Positions 25,201-32,366 of a stretch of DNA of 36,941 bases are shown here, one piece after another. The stretch is from Bacillota bacterium (GTDB lineage Bacteria > Bacillota > Bacilli > Alicyclobacillales > SLC66). How positions within the stretch are numbered: position 1 is the stretch's first letter; the number at the start of each line of letters is the position of its first letter. A program made the position numbers and the translations under genes. The notes below the pieces were generated by a model that searched no databases, had not been told where the DNA came from, and saw nothing but the letters and a program-made list of their open reading frames with translations. The stretch lies in contig JAPNUP010000090.1 of the NCBI GenBank assembly GCA_026627345.1, forward strand, positions 1 to 36,941. Direction: 5' to 3'.

Positions 25201-25491
25201 CTACGACTGATCTGCTTCTTTGCGCACCGTTCGCCGAACGACTCTGGCAGCAGGTGACCCGTTGGGCGATTCGCCAGTCTCTCCTGTGGTACCCAGCGTG
25301 TCCCCTTGCTCCATACGCAGTTGAATCTTGATCACATCAGACGGTGCAATGCGCCATGCCCGCTCGGCAAATGGGAATGTCTCTGCTGACAGTTCCTGAG
25401 CCCTGTGAAGACTCGACACCGTTAGGCGCACTTTATTCACATCAGCTTGCAGCATCTGTGCCACGTCTTCAATGGAATAACGCTTGGTCAC
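25201..25491 (-). CDS. Small protein with a MerR-like helix-turn-helix start
   Basis: A 96-residue protein not recognised as a named family. The GTG start at 25491 follows GGAGGG at good spacing; the longer frame upstream overlaps the divergent ppx promoter. The N-terminus TKRYSIEDVAQMLQADVNKV looks like the first helices of a MerR-type winged helix (a YSIxDVAxxL pattern), followed by VSSLHRAQEL and a segment that may be a wing. The C-terminal third is polar and probably disordered, then basic (RVVRRTVRKEA). It could bind DNA. It is transcribed divergently from the ppx operon across about 125 nt, so control of that operon is possible but unproven. Confidence 0.72.
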   Translation of the reverse strand: MTKRYSIEDVAQMLQADVNKVRLTVSSLHRAQELSAETFPFAERAWRIAPSDVIKIQLRMEQGDTLGTTGETGESPNGSPAARVVRRTVRKEADQS

Positions 25492-25513
25492 GGTATCCCT
25501 CCTGTTAGAGGTG

Positions 25514-25522
25514 AGTGTAGCA
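25514..25522 (-). promoter_or_regulatory. Extended -10 promoter of the small HTH gene
   Basis: On the minus strand TGCTACACT (25522-25514) matches TGnTAnnnT, about 23 nt before the GTG start. No clear -35 was seen. Confidence 0.45.
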
Positions 25523-25573
25523 TGAATTTGCCTTGGCTGACCTCCCCGTGCCCATGTAGCCATCGAATTTCTG

Positions 25574-25579
25574 TATAAT
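25574..25579 (+). promoter_or_regulatory. -10 element of the ppx operon
   Basis: A consensus TATAAT lies 38 nt before the TTG start at 25617. No good -35 is found at 16-18 nt, so an activator may be needed. The small divergent HTH gene lies just on the other side. Confidence 0.5.
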
Positions 25580-25616
25580 GAGGACAGGCTGACCACGGTA
25601 GGTAGGTGACACACGT

Positions 25617-27116
25617 TTGGATCGCACCGGCATCATCGATATTGGCTCGAACTCCATGCGCTTATCTATCATGCAGGAGTTTGCGAACGGCGGTTACTAC
25701 GTGCTCGATGAACACAAGTCTTCCCCTCGTTTATTCAACGAAGTCGGTCCGAGCGGGGAACTGACCGCGCGCGGCATTCAAGAGTTGACTGTCCATCTGC
25801 GCGAATTCCTCTCACTTTGCGACGCGTATGAAGTCAACCGCGTGATCGCCCTTGGCACCGCTGCCTTACGCGCCGCGACAAACGCGCAAAGCGTCGTCGC
25901 GGAGGTCAAGGATTCACTTGGCCTTGAGATCGAGATCATCAGCGGTCAGGAAGAGGCCCGCCTCGGCTATAGCGCCGTCATGCACACACTTACAGTGCAA
26001 GACGCCTACCTCGTGGATATCGGTGGCGGAAGTACAGAAGTCACCTTGGTGCGACAAGGTCGGTTGGTGGCGTCGTATTCTTTTGCGCTCGGGGCCGTCA
26101 CGATGAGCCGCGTCAAAGCGCCCGCTGGCACTGCGGGACTCGCGGTTTGGCGCCAGCTTGCGATAGACGCCTTTTCCCAACAAGGATTTATCGAGTTGAC
26201 GCCTGGCATTGAAGTCATCGGCATCGGCGGGACCATCCGAAACATCGCGCGCGTTCACCAAATGGCAGTCGGCTATCCCCTGTCGATGACGCATAACTAC
26301 GCGATGACTGGCGCGCAGGTCGAGGAAACGATGCGTTTTTTGGCTAATATGCCCTTGTCGCGTCGCAAAAAAATCGAAGGTCTCAGTCGAGAGCGCGCTG
26401 ACCTGATTTTACCCGGTGGCGCCATTTTGCTGGCGCTGCTCAGTTGTACCAGTTCGACGCGTTTGCGCATCAGTGGACGCGGGCTGCGCGACGGGGCCTT
26501 TTACACCCGCCGCTTCAGCGAATTCGCAGGGCCCCCGGGCAGTGTGCTAGACACCTCAGTGCTACATACCCTGCAGTGGTTTGGCGGCACGGAAAGCCAT
26601 GCGCGTCATGTAACAGCGCTGGCAGGCCAGATGTTTTCTGCCGCCGTGCAAGTAGGTCTATTGCCTCCACAAGCGGTAAACATTCTTTATGCGGCGGCTA
26701 TGTTGCACCGCGTCGGCGTCAACGTGAATTATTATCACTACGACCGCCATACATTTTATCTGATCATGAGTAGTTCCATATATGGGCTGACACACCGGGA
26801 AATTTTGCTGGCTGCCGCTGCTGCGTCTTATAAAAGTCGGCAAAAGATGCGCAAACTTTGTTCTCCGTACCTGAGTCTATGTCAAGATGGGGACATGGAT
26901 CTGGCTGCCCGCATCGGCGTGCTGATTCGCTTGGCAGAGACGCTGGACCGCAGGCACTCTGGCCGCATTCCCTCTGTTTCCTTGCGTCTGGTCGATAACC
27001 GTTTTGAACTATGGCTGCCACCTGGCTCGGAAGCGCAAGTAGAAATTTCCGCTACGATGGCGCTCGCCTCACACGTAAAAAAAGTTTACGGGCGCAACCT
27101 AGAGGTATGCATGTGA
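25617..27116 (+). CDS. Ppx/GppA-family phosphatase with a degenerate HD domain
   Basis: A 499-residue protein of the family that hydrolyses polyphosphate ends or pppGpp. The TTG start follows TAGGTG and places GIIDIGSNSMRL at residue 5, as expected. The ASKHA ATPase-like domains show VDIGGGSTEVTLV near residue 140 and GIGGTIRNIARVHQ near residue 203. The C-terminal part, from about residue 320, has the HD-like fold of long Ppx proteins, but the HD motif reads His364-Arg365 (MLHRVGVNVNYYHYDRH) where LHDIG and HHKH are usual, so the metal site is probably lost. It heads a four-gene operon with two kinase-fold proteins and a separate intact HD protein. Whether it acts on polyphosphate or pppGpp cannot be told. 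Confidence 0.9.
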   Translation: MDRTGIIDIGSNSMRLSIMQEFANGGYYVLDEHKSSPRLFNEVGPSGELTARGIQELTVHLREFLSLCDAYEVNRVIALGTAALRAATNAQSVVAEVKDSLGLEIEIISGQEEARLGYSAVMHTLTVQDAYLVDIGGGSTEVTLVRQGRLVASYSFALGAVTMSRVKAPAGTAGLAVWRQLAIDAFSQQGFIELTPGIEVIGIGGTIRNIARVHQMAVGYPLSMTHNYAMTGAQVEETMRFLANMPLSRRKKIEGLSRERADLILPGGAILLALLSCTSSTRLRISGRGLRDGAFYTRRFSEFAGPPGSVLDTSVLHTLQWFGGTESHARHVTALAGQMFSAAVQVGLLPPQAVNILYAAAMLHRVGVNVNYYHYDRHTFYLIMSSSIYGLTHREILLAAAAASYKSRQKMRKLCSPYLSLCQDGDMDLAARIGVLIRLAETLDRRHSGRIPSVSLRLVDNRFELWLPPGSEAQVEISATMALASHVKKVYGRNLEVCM

Positions 27117-27187
27117 AGTCCCTACGTTGAAGGTCTGATACCTGTGCCTTTGGCTCGCGAACGAAGTGTAAAAAAAGGAGTGTACGT

Positions 27188-27910
27188 ATGCGTTTGAAAA
27201 AAGCACGCGGTCTCGGTCGTACCATGCATTACCCGGGACGTCTTTTTATCGTCGAAGGAACGGACGGATCGGGGAAAAGCACGCAAATCTATCTGCTGAA
27301 AAGATGGCTCGAAGACAATGGCTACCCTGTGTTTTTTACGGAGTGGAACTCAAGCGAACTGATCAAGGCTGCCAACAAGAAAGCCAAAAAGAAAAACCTG
27401 CTGACCCCGACCACTTTTAGCTTGATTCACGCTTGCGACTTTGCGGATCGTTACGAAAAAATGATGCTTCCCCATCTGCGGGCGGGTTACATCGTGCTCG
27501 CTGATCGCTATGTTTATACCGCTTACGCACGGGATATGGCGCGCGGATGCGATCGCGAATGGGTCACCAATATGTACAATTTTGCCGTCAAACCCACAGT
27601 CAGCTTTTATTTCCAGACGCCGCTCGACATCTCTTTAGAGCGGATTCTCAGTTCGCGTCCGCAGCTGAAGTACCATGAAGCCGGCCTTGACCTCGGATTG
27701 TCCACCGATCCTGTGGAGAGTTTCAAGCTGTTTCAGGGCATGATCAAAAAACATTACGATTCTATGATTCACGACGAACATTTTACCGTTGTGGATGCCA
27801 CAGAGAGCGTGGAGCAGCAGCAGGCGATCGTACGTGATATCGTGCGCTCACATCTCGCCGACTACGAGTTTCCAAATCACCTGAGCACAGCAAAGGGGAA
27901 TGAACGATGA
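27188..27910 (+). CDS. Thymidylate-kinase-fold P-loop kinase, copy A, unknown substrate
   Basis: A 240-residue protein of the thymidylate kinase fold. Walker A is intact, GTDGSGKST with Lys30. The fold is marked by the DFADRYEKMMLPHLRAGYIV segment near residue 95 and by LADRYVYTAYARDMARG (the DR[YF] motif). Two dTMP kinase signatures are missing: the REPGGT loop reads TEWNSSE, and the AYQ after the DRY motif reads YARD. It is therefore probably not a housekeeping dTMP kinase. AAAAAGGAG precedes the ATG, 71 nt after the ppx stop, without a terminator. Its last 4 nt overlap the start of the paralogue. A phosphotransfer role using polyphosphate or a nucleotide is possible, by context only. Confidence 0.88.
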   Translation: MRLKKARGLGRTMHYPGRLFIVEGTDGSGKSTQIYLLKRWLEDNGYPVFFTEWNSSELIKAANKKAKKKNLLTPTTFSLIHACDFADRYEKMMLPHLRAGYIVLADRYVYTAYARDMARGCDREWVTNMYNFAVKPTVSFYFQTPLDISLERILSSRPQLKYHEAGLDLGLSTDPVESFKLFQGMIKKHYDSMIHDEHFTVVDATESVEQQQAIVRDIVRSHLADYEFPNHLSTAKGNER

Positions 27911-28626
27911 GTGACAATATATCCGCCCGTGTTCATCCGCTGGGTTTTTACGGCGCGGGTCTACCTTATTTGAGCCATGACGGGTACTCCGGAAAGTTGA
28001 TCGTGATTGAGGGTGCTGATTGTTCAGGGCGCTCTACACAAACAGCACTGCTCAAGCAATGGCTCGAGTACAATGGGCACGCGGTGGCGGACACTGGGAT
28101 CAAACGTTCCGACTTAGTCGCAGGGGTCATAGATAAGGCCAAAGACGGCAATGTTCTCGGGAAAACGACCTTGAGTCTTTTGTACGCGACTGATTTTGCC
28201 GATCAGCTGGAAAATAAGATCCTGCCAGCACTACGAGCTGGGTTTATCGTCATCGCCGACCGCTACATATTTACCTTAATGGTGCGCGACATGGTCAGAG
28301 GGGCCGATCGCGATTGGTTGGAGGAGTTGTTTGGTTTTGCGCTTATCCCCGATGTCACCTTCTATCTGCAACTGCCATCGGAAGTACTGCTGCATCGCCA
28401 TTTTCAAAAGCGCGGGTTCTTGGAATACTGGGAATCAGGGATGGATTTGTCGCTATCGACCGACATGTTCGAAAGTTTCAACCGCTATCAATCCATGTGT
28501 TGGGATCACTTTGAGGAGTTCGCCTCTGACTACGACTTTGTGACTCTAGATGGCGCGCGATCTGTGGATGAGGTGCAGGCGGACCTGCGTGCGCACATCA
28601 CGCGGCTGCTTGAGACATGGAAATAG
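27907..28626 (+). CDS. Thymidylate-kinase-fold paralogue, copy B, with altered Walker A
   Basis: A 239-residue paralogue of the preceding gene, clearly related along its whole length (YATDFADQLENKILPALRAG and IADRYIFTLMVRDMVRGADR match copy A). The P-loop reads GADCSGRST: the codon at 28030-28032 is CGC, so Arg42 replaces the Walker A lysine needed for phosphate binding in nearly all P-loop kinases. The REPGGT loop is also absent (DTGIKRSD). It may be a pseudokinase subunit that forms a heterodimer with copy A, since this fold dimerises, or it may have changed chemistry. The ATG overlaps the copy A stop by ATGA. The reading frame is otherwise intact, which argues against decay. Confidence 0.88.
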   Translation: MSDNISARVHPLGFYGAGLPYLSHDGYSGKLIVIEGADCSGRSTQTALLKQWLEYNGHAVADTGIKRSDLVAGVIDKAKDGNVLGKTTLSLLYATDFADQLENKILPALRAGFIVIADRYIFTLMVRDMVRGADRDWLEELFGFALIPDVTFYLQLPSEVLLHRHFQKRGFLEYWESGMDLSLSTDMFESFNRYQSMCWDHFEEFASDYDFVTLDGARSVDEVQADLRAHITRLLETWK

Positions 28627-29231
28627 CCGCCACATTCGGGGTTTCTCCGGAGCTTTGGCAGATCGCCATGCGCCTGATCACACGCTATCAAGCCAATCGA
28701 GCGCACAGTTTGCGCGTCACTGAGCACGCGCTCACTGTGTATGATCGACTGGAGGCACTGCGCGTGCTGTCCACTGGCGCCAACCAGCCGTCACGGGACG
28801 CCTTGGCGATCGCGGCGCTCTTACACGACATCGGGCATTATATCGCTGACCGTGGTCACCATCGACACAGCCGCTACCTCATTGAACACAGTGACCTAGC
28901 CGCGCCACTTTCGCCAGACTTACGCCAAGCGGCCGCAAGCCTTGCCTTTATGCACCGCAAGACTGCCCGTAAAGCGTGGTGTAAGGCACCGTTTACAAAG
29001 GATGAACAGGCACTGCAATGCGCCGCTATATTACGTCTGGCAGACGGTCTCGATCATGGTCGTGATCAAGCTATTAAGATTGTAGACGTGTCAAAGATCG
29101 ACGGGCATATATCTGTCACAGTGAGTGGACTCGATCGCGAGTTAACCGCGCGCATCGAGAAGCGCAAGGCAGACCTTTGGCCACTTGCGTTCCATCACTC
29201 ACTATACCTGAATAGACGCAAGAAACCGTAA
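28617..29231 (+). CDS. Stand-alone HD-domain protein related to the Ppx C-terminal domain
   Basis: A 204-residue protein with an intact HD phosphohydrolase core: HSLRV near residue 30, ALLHDIGHY with His70-Asp71, then DRGHHRHSRYLI near residue 80 and LRLADGLDHGRD near residue 140. This order matches the C-terminal HD domain of long exopolyphosphatases (LHDIG, then HHKHSYYLI, then LADGLDR). The first gene of the operon has the same domain with these residues lost, so this protein may supply the function in trans. The start overlaps the end of copy B by 10 nt with only a weak binding site, suggesting coupling. The 3' end overlaps the convergent terC-like gene by 37 nt. Substrate is unknown. Confidence 0.87.
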   Translation: MEIAATFGVSPELWQIAMRLITRYQANRAHSLRVTEHALTVYDRLEALRVLSTGANQPSRDALAIAALLHDIGHYIADRGHHRHSRYLIEHSDLAAPLSPDLRQAAASLAFMHRKTARKAWCKAPFTKDEQALQCAAILRLADGLDHGRDQAIKIVDVSKIDGHISVTVSGLDRELTARIEKRKADLWPLAFHHSLYLNRRKKP

Positions 29232-29863
29232 ACGAGTCCGACTGCAGCCATGGTGCCTAGAAGAGGGTAAAGTGGGCTGACAGGTAGCCACTGGCTCACC
29301 CCTGGATCGTGCGCGATCATGCCACCTGCCGTCCACGCAAGGACACCCGAGCCGATGACTTGCAGCCAGCGAAACCGTGCCAGAATATCAGCCATCCAGG
29401 CACTGGCAAACATGATCAGTGTAATACTGATCACGAGCCCCAACACAAGCGTCACTTCGCTGCCGGCTGCTACCCCTGCCAGCGCCACCACATTGTCCAG
29501 ACTCATGGCAACATCCGCCATGGTAATCACGCCGATCGCGGATAACAGTCCACTCGCCGGGCGGGCGGACTGTTCACTCTCTTTCGTCGGCAAGAGCAAC
29601 GATAAAGCGATGTAGGCAAGCAGCAGCCCACCGATCGCTTGGACAAAAGGAAACAATAAGGCGCGACCGACGAGTAGGGTCAAGATGATACGCAAACCGA
29701 CTGCCACTACCGTTCCGATCCAAACAGCCTTTTTCCGCGTCTGTTTGGGCAAGCGCAGTGTGGCCATGGCAATGACCAATGCATTGTCACCAGACAACAC
29801 AAAGTTCACCAGCGCCGTTTCACTCACTTGCCAGACATGCGCGAGAAGTGTGCTGAATTCCAT
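29195..29863 (-). CDS. TerC-family membrane protein (YjbE/YkoY-like)
   Basis: A 222-residue membrane protein with about seven helices. The TerC motifs are present in both halves: LVNFVLSGDNALVIAMA near residue 18 and ADVAMSLDNVVALAGVA near residue 115, whose Asp-Asn pairs probably bind metal. Bacillus relatives (YkoY/MeeF, MeeY) export Mn2+ and serve metalation of exported proteins. No yybP-ykoY manganese riboswitch is seen in the 80 nt before it. It is the last gene of the cation operon, overlapping the end of the HD gene on the other strand. Start ATG 29863 has AAAGGA 12 nt upstream, a long spacing. Confidence 0.9.
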   Translation of the reverse strand: MEFSTLLAHVWQVSETALVNFVLSGDNALVIAMATLRLPKQTRKKAVWIGTVVAVGLRIILTLLVGRALLFPFVQAIGGLLLAYIALSLLLPTKESEQSARPASGLLSAIGVITMADVAMSLDNVVALAGVAAGSEVTLVLGLVISITLIMFASAWMADILARFRWLQVIGSGVLAWTAGGMIAHDPGVSQWLPVSPLYPLLGTMAAVGLVYGFLRLFRYSE

Positions 29864-29943
29864 TGATAGATGCCATCCTTTATAAATGCGTTGCCTTCAG
29901 TATGTCAGAAGGACGGCCTCCACGCCATGGAATTCACTTCCAT

Positions 29944-30657
29944 TCACCTGTGTACATCGCGCCTTTTTCGCCACTGCCACAGCCCGTAGAGGCACAGCAG
30001 TAAGAGACTGACGCCACCGATTGCCCACAATTCTTTGGTATGACCGGCAGGATTCAAGAGTCGATGCCCAACGTAAGATTCCAGCGCAATCATCGGCCCT
30101 TGACCAACAACGGTGGCAATCGCAAAGGGTCCGAAACTCACCCGCGCCATACCTGAGGCGATGTCGACCGCCGATGAAGGCAACCACGGTTGTAGCCGCA
30201 AAAGTACGATAAAACCGAAGACCGACCAACCGCGCTCTTTCTCGATGCGCGCTCGCACATGCTCTACCTTTGGATGCTTGCGCAAGAAACGCTCCAACCA
30301 TATCTTAAGCGGGCCGTAGAGTGTGCGTCTTGCGATTACGTACAAAAGAAGCGCCCCTGTAAAGGCGCCCGCCCATGTACTGATATATCCGAGCCAAAAA
30401 CCGTGCACCAGCGCATTGCCACCCGCCAGCAGTGCAAAGGGCGCGAATGGTATAAATGTCTGCAAGACGATCGCTGCATAACTGATGAGTAAGCCGTAAA
30501 CACCACACGAGCGCACCAGATCTGGAAGACGCCACAATACACCAGAGCGATATAACCAGCTGATGGCGATTACAACGATACTCACGGCGACCACAAGTAA
30601 AGCCACGCGTTGCCAAGGGGCCTGCTGTGTTCCTCCTTTGCCTCGCGACTGACTCAT
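29944..30657 (-). CDS. TVP38/TMEM64 (DedA-like) membrane protein
   Basis: A 237-residue membrane protein of the VTT (SNARE-associated) family. It has a short polar N-terminus, then about six hydrophobic segments. The conserved middle shows FIPFAPFALLAGGNALVHGF near residue 68, WAGAFTGALLLYVIARR near residue 95 and LLRLQPWLPSSAVDIASG near residue 150, matching the family motifs for re-entrant loops. Related proteins are lipid scramblases or transporters; the function of this member is not known. GAGGGGGG precedes the ATG. It lies 36 nt after the Ca2+/H+ antiporter gene and 80 nt before the terC-like gene, all on one strand. Confidence 0.88.
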   Translation of the reverse strand: MSQSRGKGGTQQAPWQRVALLVVAVSIVVIAISWLYRSGVLWRLPDLVRSCGVYGLLISYAAIVLQTFIPFAPFALLAGGNALVHGFWLGYISTWAGAFTGALLLYVIARRTLYGPLKIWLERFLRKHPKVEHVRARIEKERGWSVFGFIVLLRLQPWLPSSAVDIASGMARVSFGPFAIATVVGQGPMIALESYVGHRLLNPAGHTKELWAIGGVSLLLLCLYGLWQWRKRRDVHR

Positions 30658-30693
30658 GAATTGCCCCCCTCTTCTACGCCCTGCGCCTACGTA

Positions 30694-31749
30694 TCAATCA
30701 AAGTAAAATAAAAGGGCCATAATCGCATAGGTGGCTGTGACCATCACGCCTTCGTACCAATGTGTCTCCCCGTCTAAGGAAACGAGACTGACCAAGACGG
30801 TGGATAAGAAAATGACCACAACCTCCATGGGGGGAAACACCAGCGTCAGTGGGCGCCCGATGAACAGACCTACCAGAACAAGCGCTGGAGCCACGAACAA
30901 AGCGATTTGCAGACTCGAGCCGATCGCAATCTCGACACTGCCATCGAGTTTGTTGCGGCGCGCTAGCAAAATCGCCGAGAAAAACTCAGGTGCGATTCCG
31001 ATCAGTGGAATGAAGATGAGACCGATGAACTGCTGACTGAGCCCCAGATGAGTCGCAACGGGTCCAACCGTCCCGACCAATTCATCACTAATGAAGGCAA
31101 CTAAAATGGTGGCAATCGCTAAAATGGTTCCTGCCACTGGCAACTTCAAATGCGCGTCGATCTGCTCATCGACCGCCCGTTCGCTCATAAACGCTCGGTG
31201 CGTAAACAGGGAGAATACGAAGCCAGCCAGATAGACGACCAAAAAGATGACTGAGACGCCGATGCTAAGGGCCTCCGTGCGCGCGCTCGTCCCTGTATGT
31301 AGAAATGCTGCCAAACTCGTGATAGTGAGACCAATTACAGCGAGAAACAGCATCACCGAGTTAACCCCTGCACGTTTGCGACTAAACTGCTGTACGCGAC
31401 TGCGCAGTCCACCGATCGTCATACACACACCAAGCGTAAGCAGTAAATTCGCAAGGATGCTGCCCATAATGCTGGCTTTGACCACCGTGTACAAACCTTC
31501 ATGGAGCGCAAAAGCAGCGATGATCAGCTCCACACTATTGCCGAACGTCGCCCCTAAAAGGGCGCCAATACTAGGGCCGAGTGAGGTCGACGCGGCTTCT
31601 GTAGCTTGTCCTATCCACTGCGCGAGCATGATGATGGAAAAAGCCGACAACAAAAATACCAGCAGCGCGGAGGCATGCATTTGTTCTGCGGTCCAGGCAG
31701 CTATACAGACCACCAGCGTGAAGACGATTCTTACAACGGACACCTTCAA
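30694..31749 (-). CDS. Ca2+/H+ antiporter of the CAX (ChaA-like) family
   Basis: A 351-residue membrane protein with about eleven helices, the length of Bacillus ChaA. The first alpha-repeat motif GATFGNSVELIIAAFAL, near residue 65, is canonical. The second repeat reads FIPLIGIAPEFFSAI near residue 253, where CAX proteins usually have GNAAEH: the acidic residue remains but Asn and His are replaced by Ile and Phe. Between the repeats lies an acidic cytoplasmic loop with RAVDEQIDAHL. The start is TTG 31749, with GGGGG 9 nt upstream. It should export Ca2+ in exchange for protons. Its position after the Ca2+-type P-ATPase gene supports this. The altered second motif may change ion choice. Confidence 0.88.
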   Translation of the reverse strand: MKVSVVRIVFTLVVCIAAWTAEQMHASALLVFLLSAFSIIMLAQWIGQATEAASTSLGPSIGALLGATFGNSVELIIAAFALHEGLYTVVKASIMGSILANLLLTLGVCMTIGGLRSRVQQFSRKRAGVNSVMLFLAVIGLTITSLAAFLHTGTSARTEALSIGVSVIFLVVYLAGFVFSLFTHRAFMSERAVDEQIDAHLKLPVAGTILAIATILVAFISDELVGTVGPVATHLGLSQQFIGLIFIPLIGIAPEFFSAILLARRNKLDGSVEIAIGSSLQIALFVAPALVLVGLFIGRPLTLVFPPMEVVVIFLSTVLVSLVSLDGETHWYEGVMVTATYAIMALLFYFD

Positions 31750-31777
31750 CTACGGTTTCCCCCGACCATCCAACGAT

Positions 31778-32101
31778 TCATTTGTTGACTGCTTGCGCGT
31801 CCACAAGTTGGTTATCGCCAGCATACCTATCAGAGGACGACTTGGTCAATAGCGAAGTGGGACCGTTTCCACCCACAAGGACGCTTTGTCCACGCCGATA
31901 GGATACCTCCGCCCCCCAGTCCGCGAACGCTTCGGCTACCAGCACGCGTGCCAGACGCGCTTTGTCCATCGCCTCTTGCGTGCCGGCAACAGACGAGACG
32001 AGTGCGGCACGACTGGATTTCGCTATTTTTGGCAAGATCCATACAGCCGACACAGCGCACAGACTGATCGAAAGTCCTCTCAAGACGTTTGCTTGGCCCA
32101 C
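31778..32101 (-). CDS. Small membrane-anchored protein of unknown function
   Basis: I do not recognise the family. From GTG 32101 the protein has 107 residues; other possible starts are a GTG at 32131 that overlaps the previous stop by GTGA, and a TTG further in. One hydrophobic segment (GLSISLCAVSAVWIL) near the N-terminus is followed by KIAKSSRAAL and a polar helix-rich part with REV/LAEAFADWGAE-like sequence, ending in a Ser/Asn-rich tail. The layout resembles small membrane proteins often encoded beside heavy-metal or Ca2+ P-ATPases. It lies between the 70-residue gene and the CAX gene with 28 nt to the latter. Antisense frames here are not convincing. Confidence 0.6.
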   Translation of the reverse strand: MGQANVLRGLSISLCAVSAVWILPKIAKSSRAALVSSVAGTQEAMDKARLARVLVAEAFADWGAEVSYRRGQSVLVGGNGPTSLLTKSSSDRYAGDNQLVDAQAVNK

Positions 32102-32127
32102 GGTGTCAAGTTCCCCCTCGTCAGCTC

Positions 32128-32340
32128 TCACATGCGCGGCAAGCGCACAAACTGCAACAGATTTTCCTTGGACTCTTTGCTCTTTTGCTTGATCGCATCG
32201 AAAAACTCCGTCAAAAAGGTGCTCCATACCGCACCTATGGCGCGCTTGTCAGCCCCTTTGGCAAACGACTCTACAGACAGATCGAGCGCCTCTTGCAGTA
32301 ACTTTAGCGCCTCATGCAGCTTTTCTTGCACGGTTGGCAC
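32128..32340 (-). CDS. Small helical protein next to the P-type ATPase
   Basis: A 70-residue protein. GTG 32340 follows GGAGG at 6 nt, a strong reason to call it. It is almost entirely helical and charged: VQEKLHEALKLLQEALDLS has a heptad pattern suited to a coiled coil, and the C-terminal half FFDAIKQKSKESKENLL is basic. No membrane segment and no Cys or His cluster. It begins 26 nt after the P-type ATPase stop and overlaps the following small membrane gene in some start choices. A regulatory or assembly role for the ATPase is conceivable, by position only. Confidence 0.75.
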   Translation of the reverse strand: MPTVQEKLHEALKLLQEALDLSVESFAKGADKRAIGAVWSTFLTEFFDAIKQKSKESKENLLQFVRLPRM

Positions 32341-32366
32341 GTGACACCTCCTTGACTCAGACAAAG

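Noticed and set aside
27188-28626. Calling the two kinase-fold genes tmk
   Set aside because: The dTMP-binding signatures are missing in both, and one lacks the Walker A lysine; the gene context is not that of tmk.
31886-32344. 152-residue plus-strand frame opposite the two small cation-operon genes
   Set aside because: The minus-strand reading fits the operon, and the 70-residue gene there has an excellent ribosome binding site; the plus frame has neither binding site nor domain.
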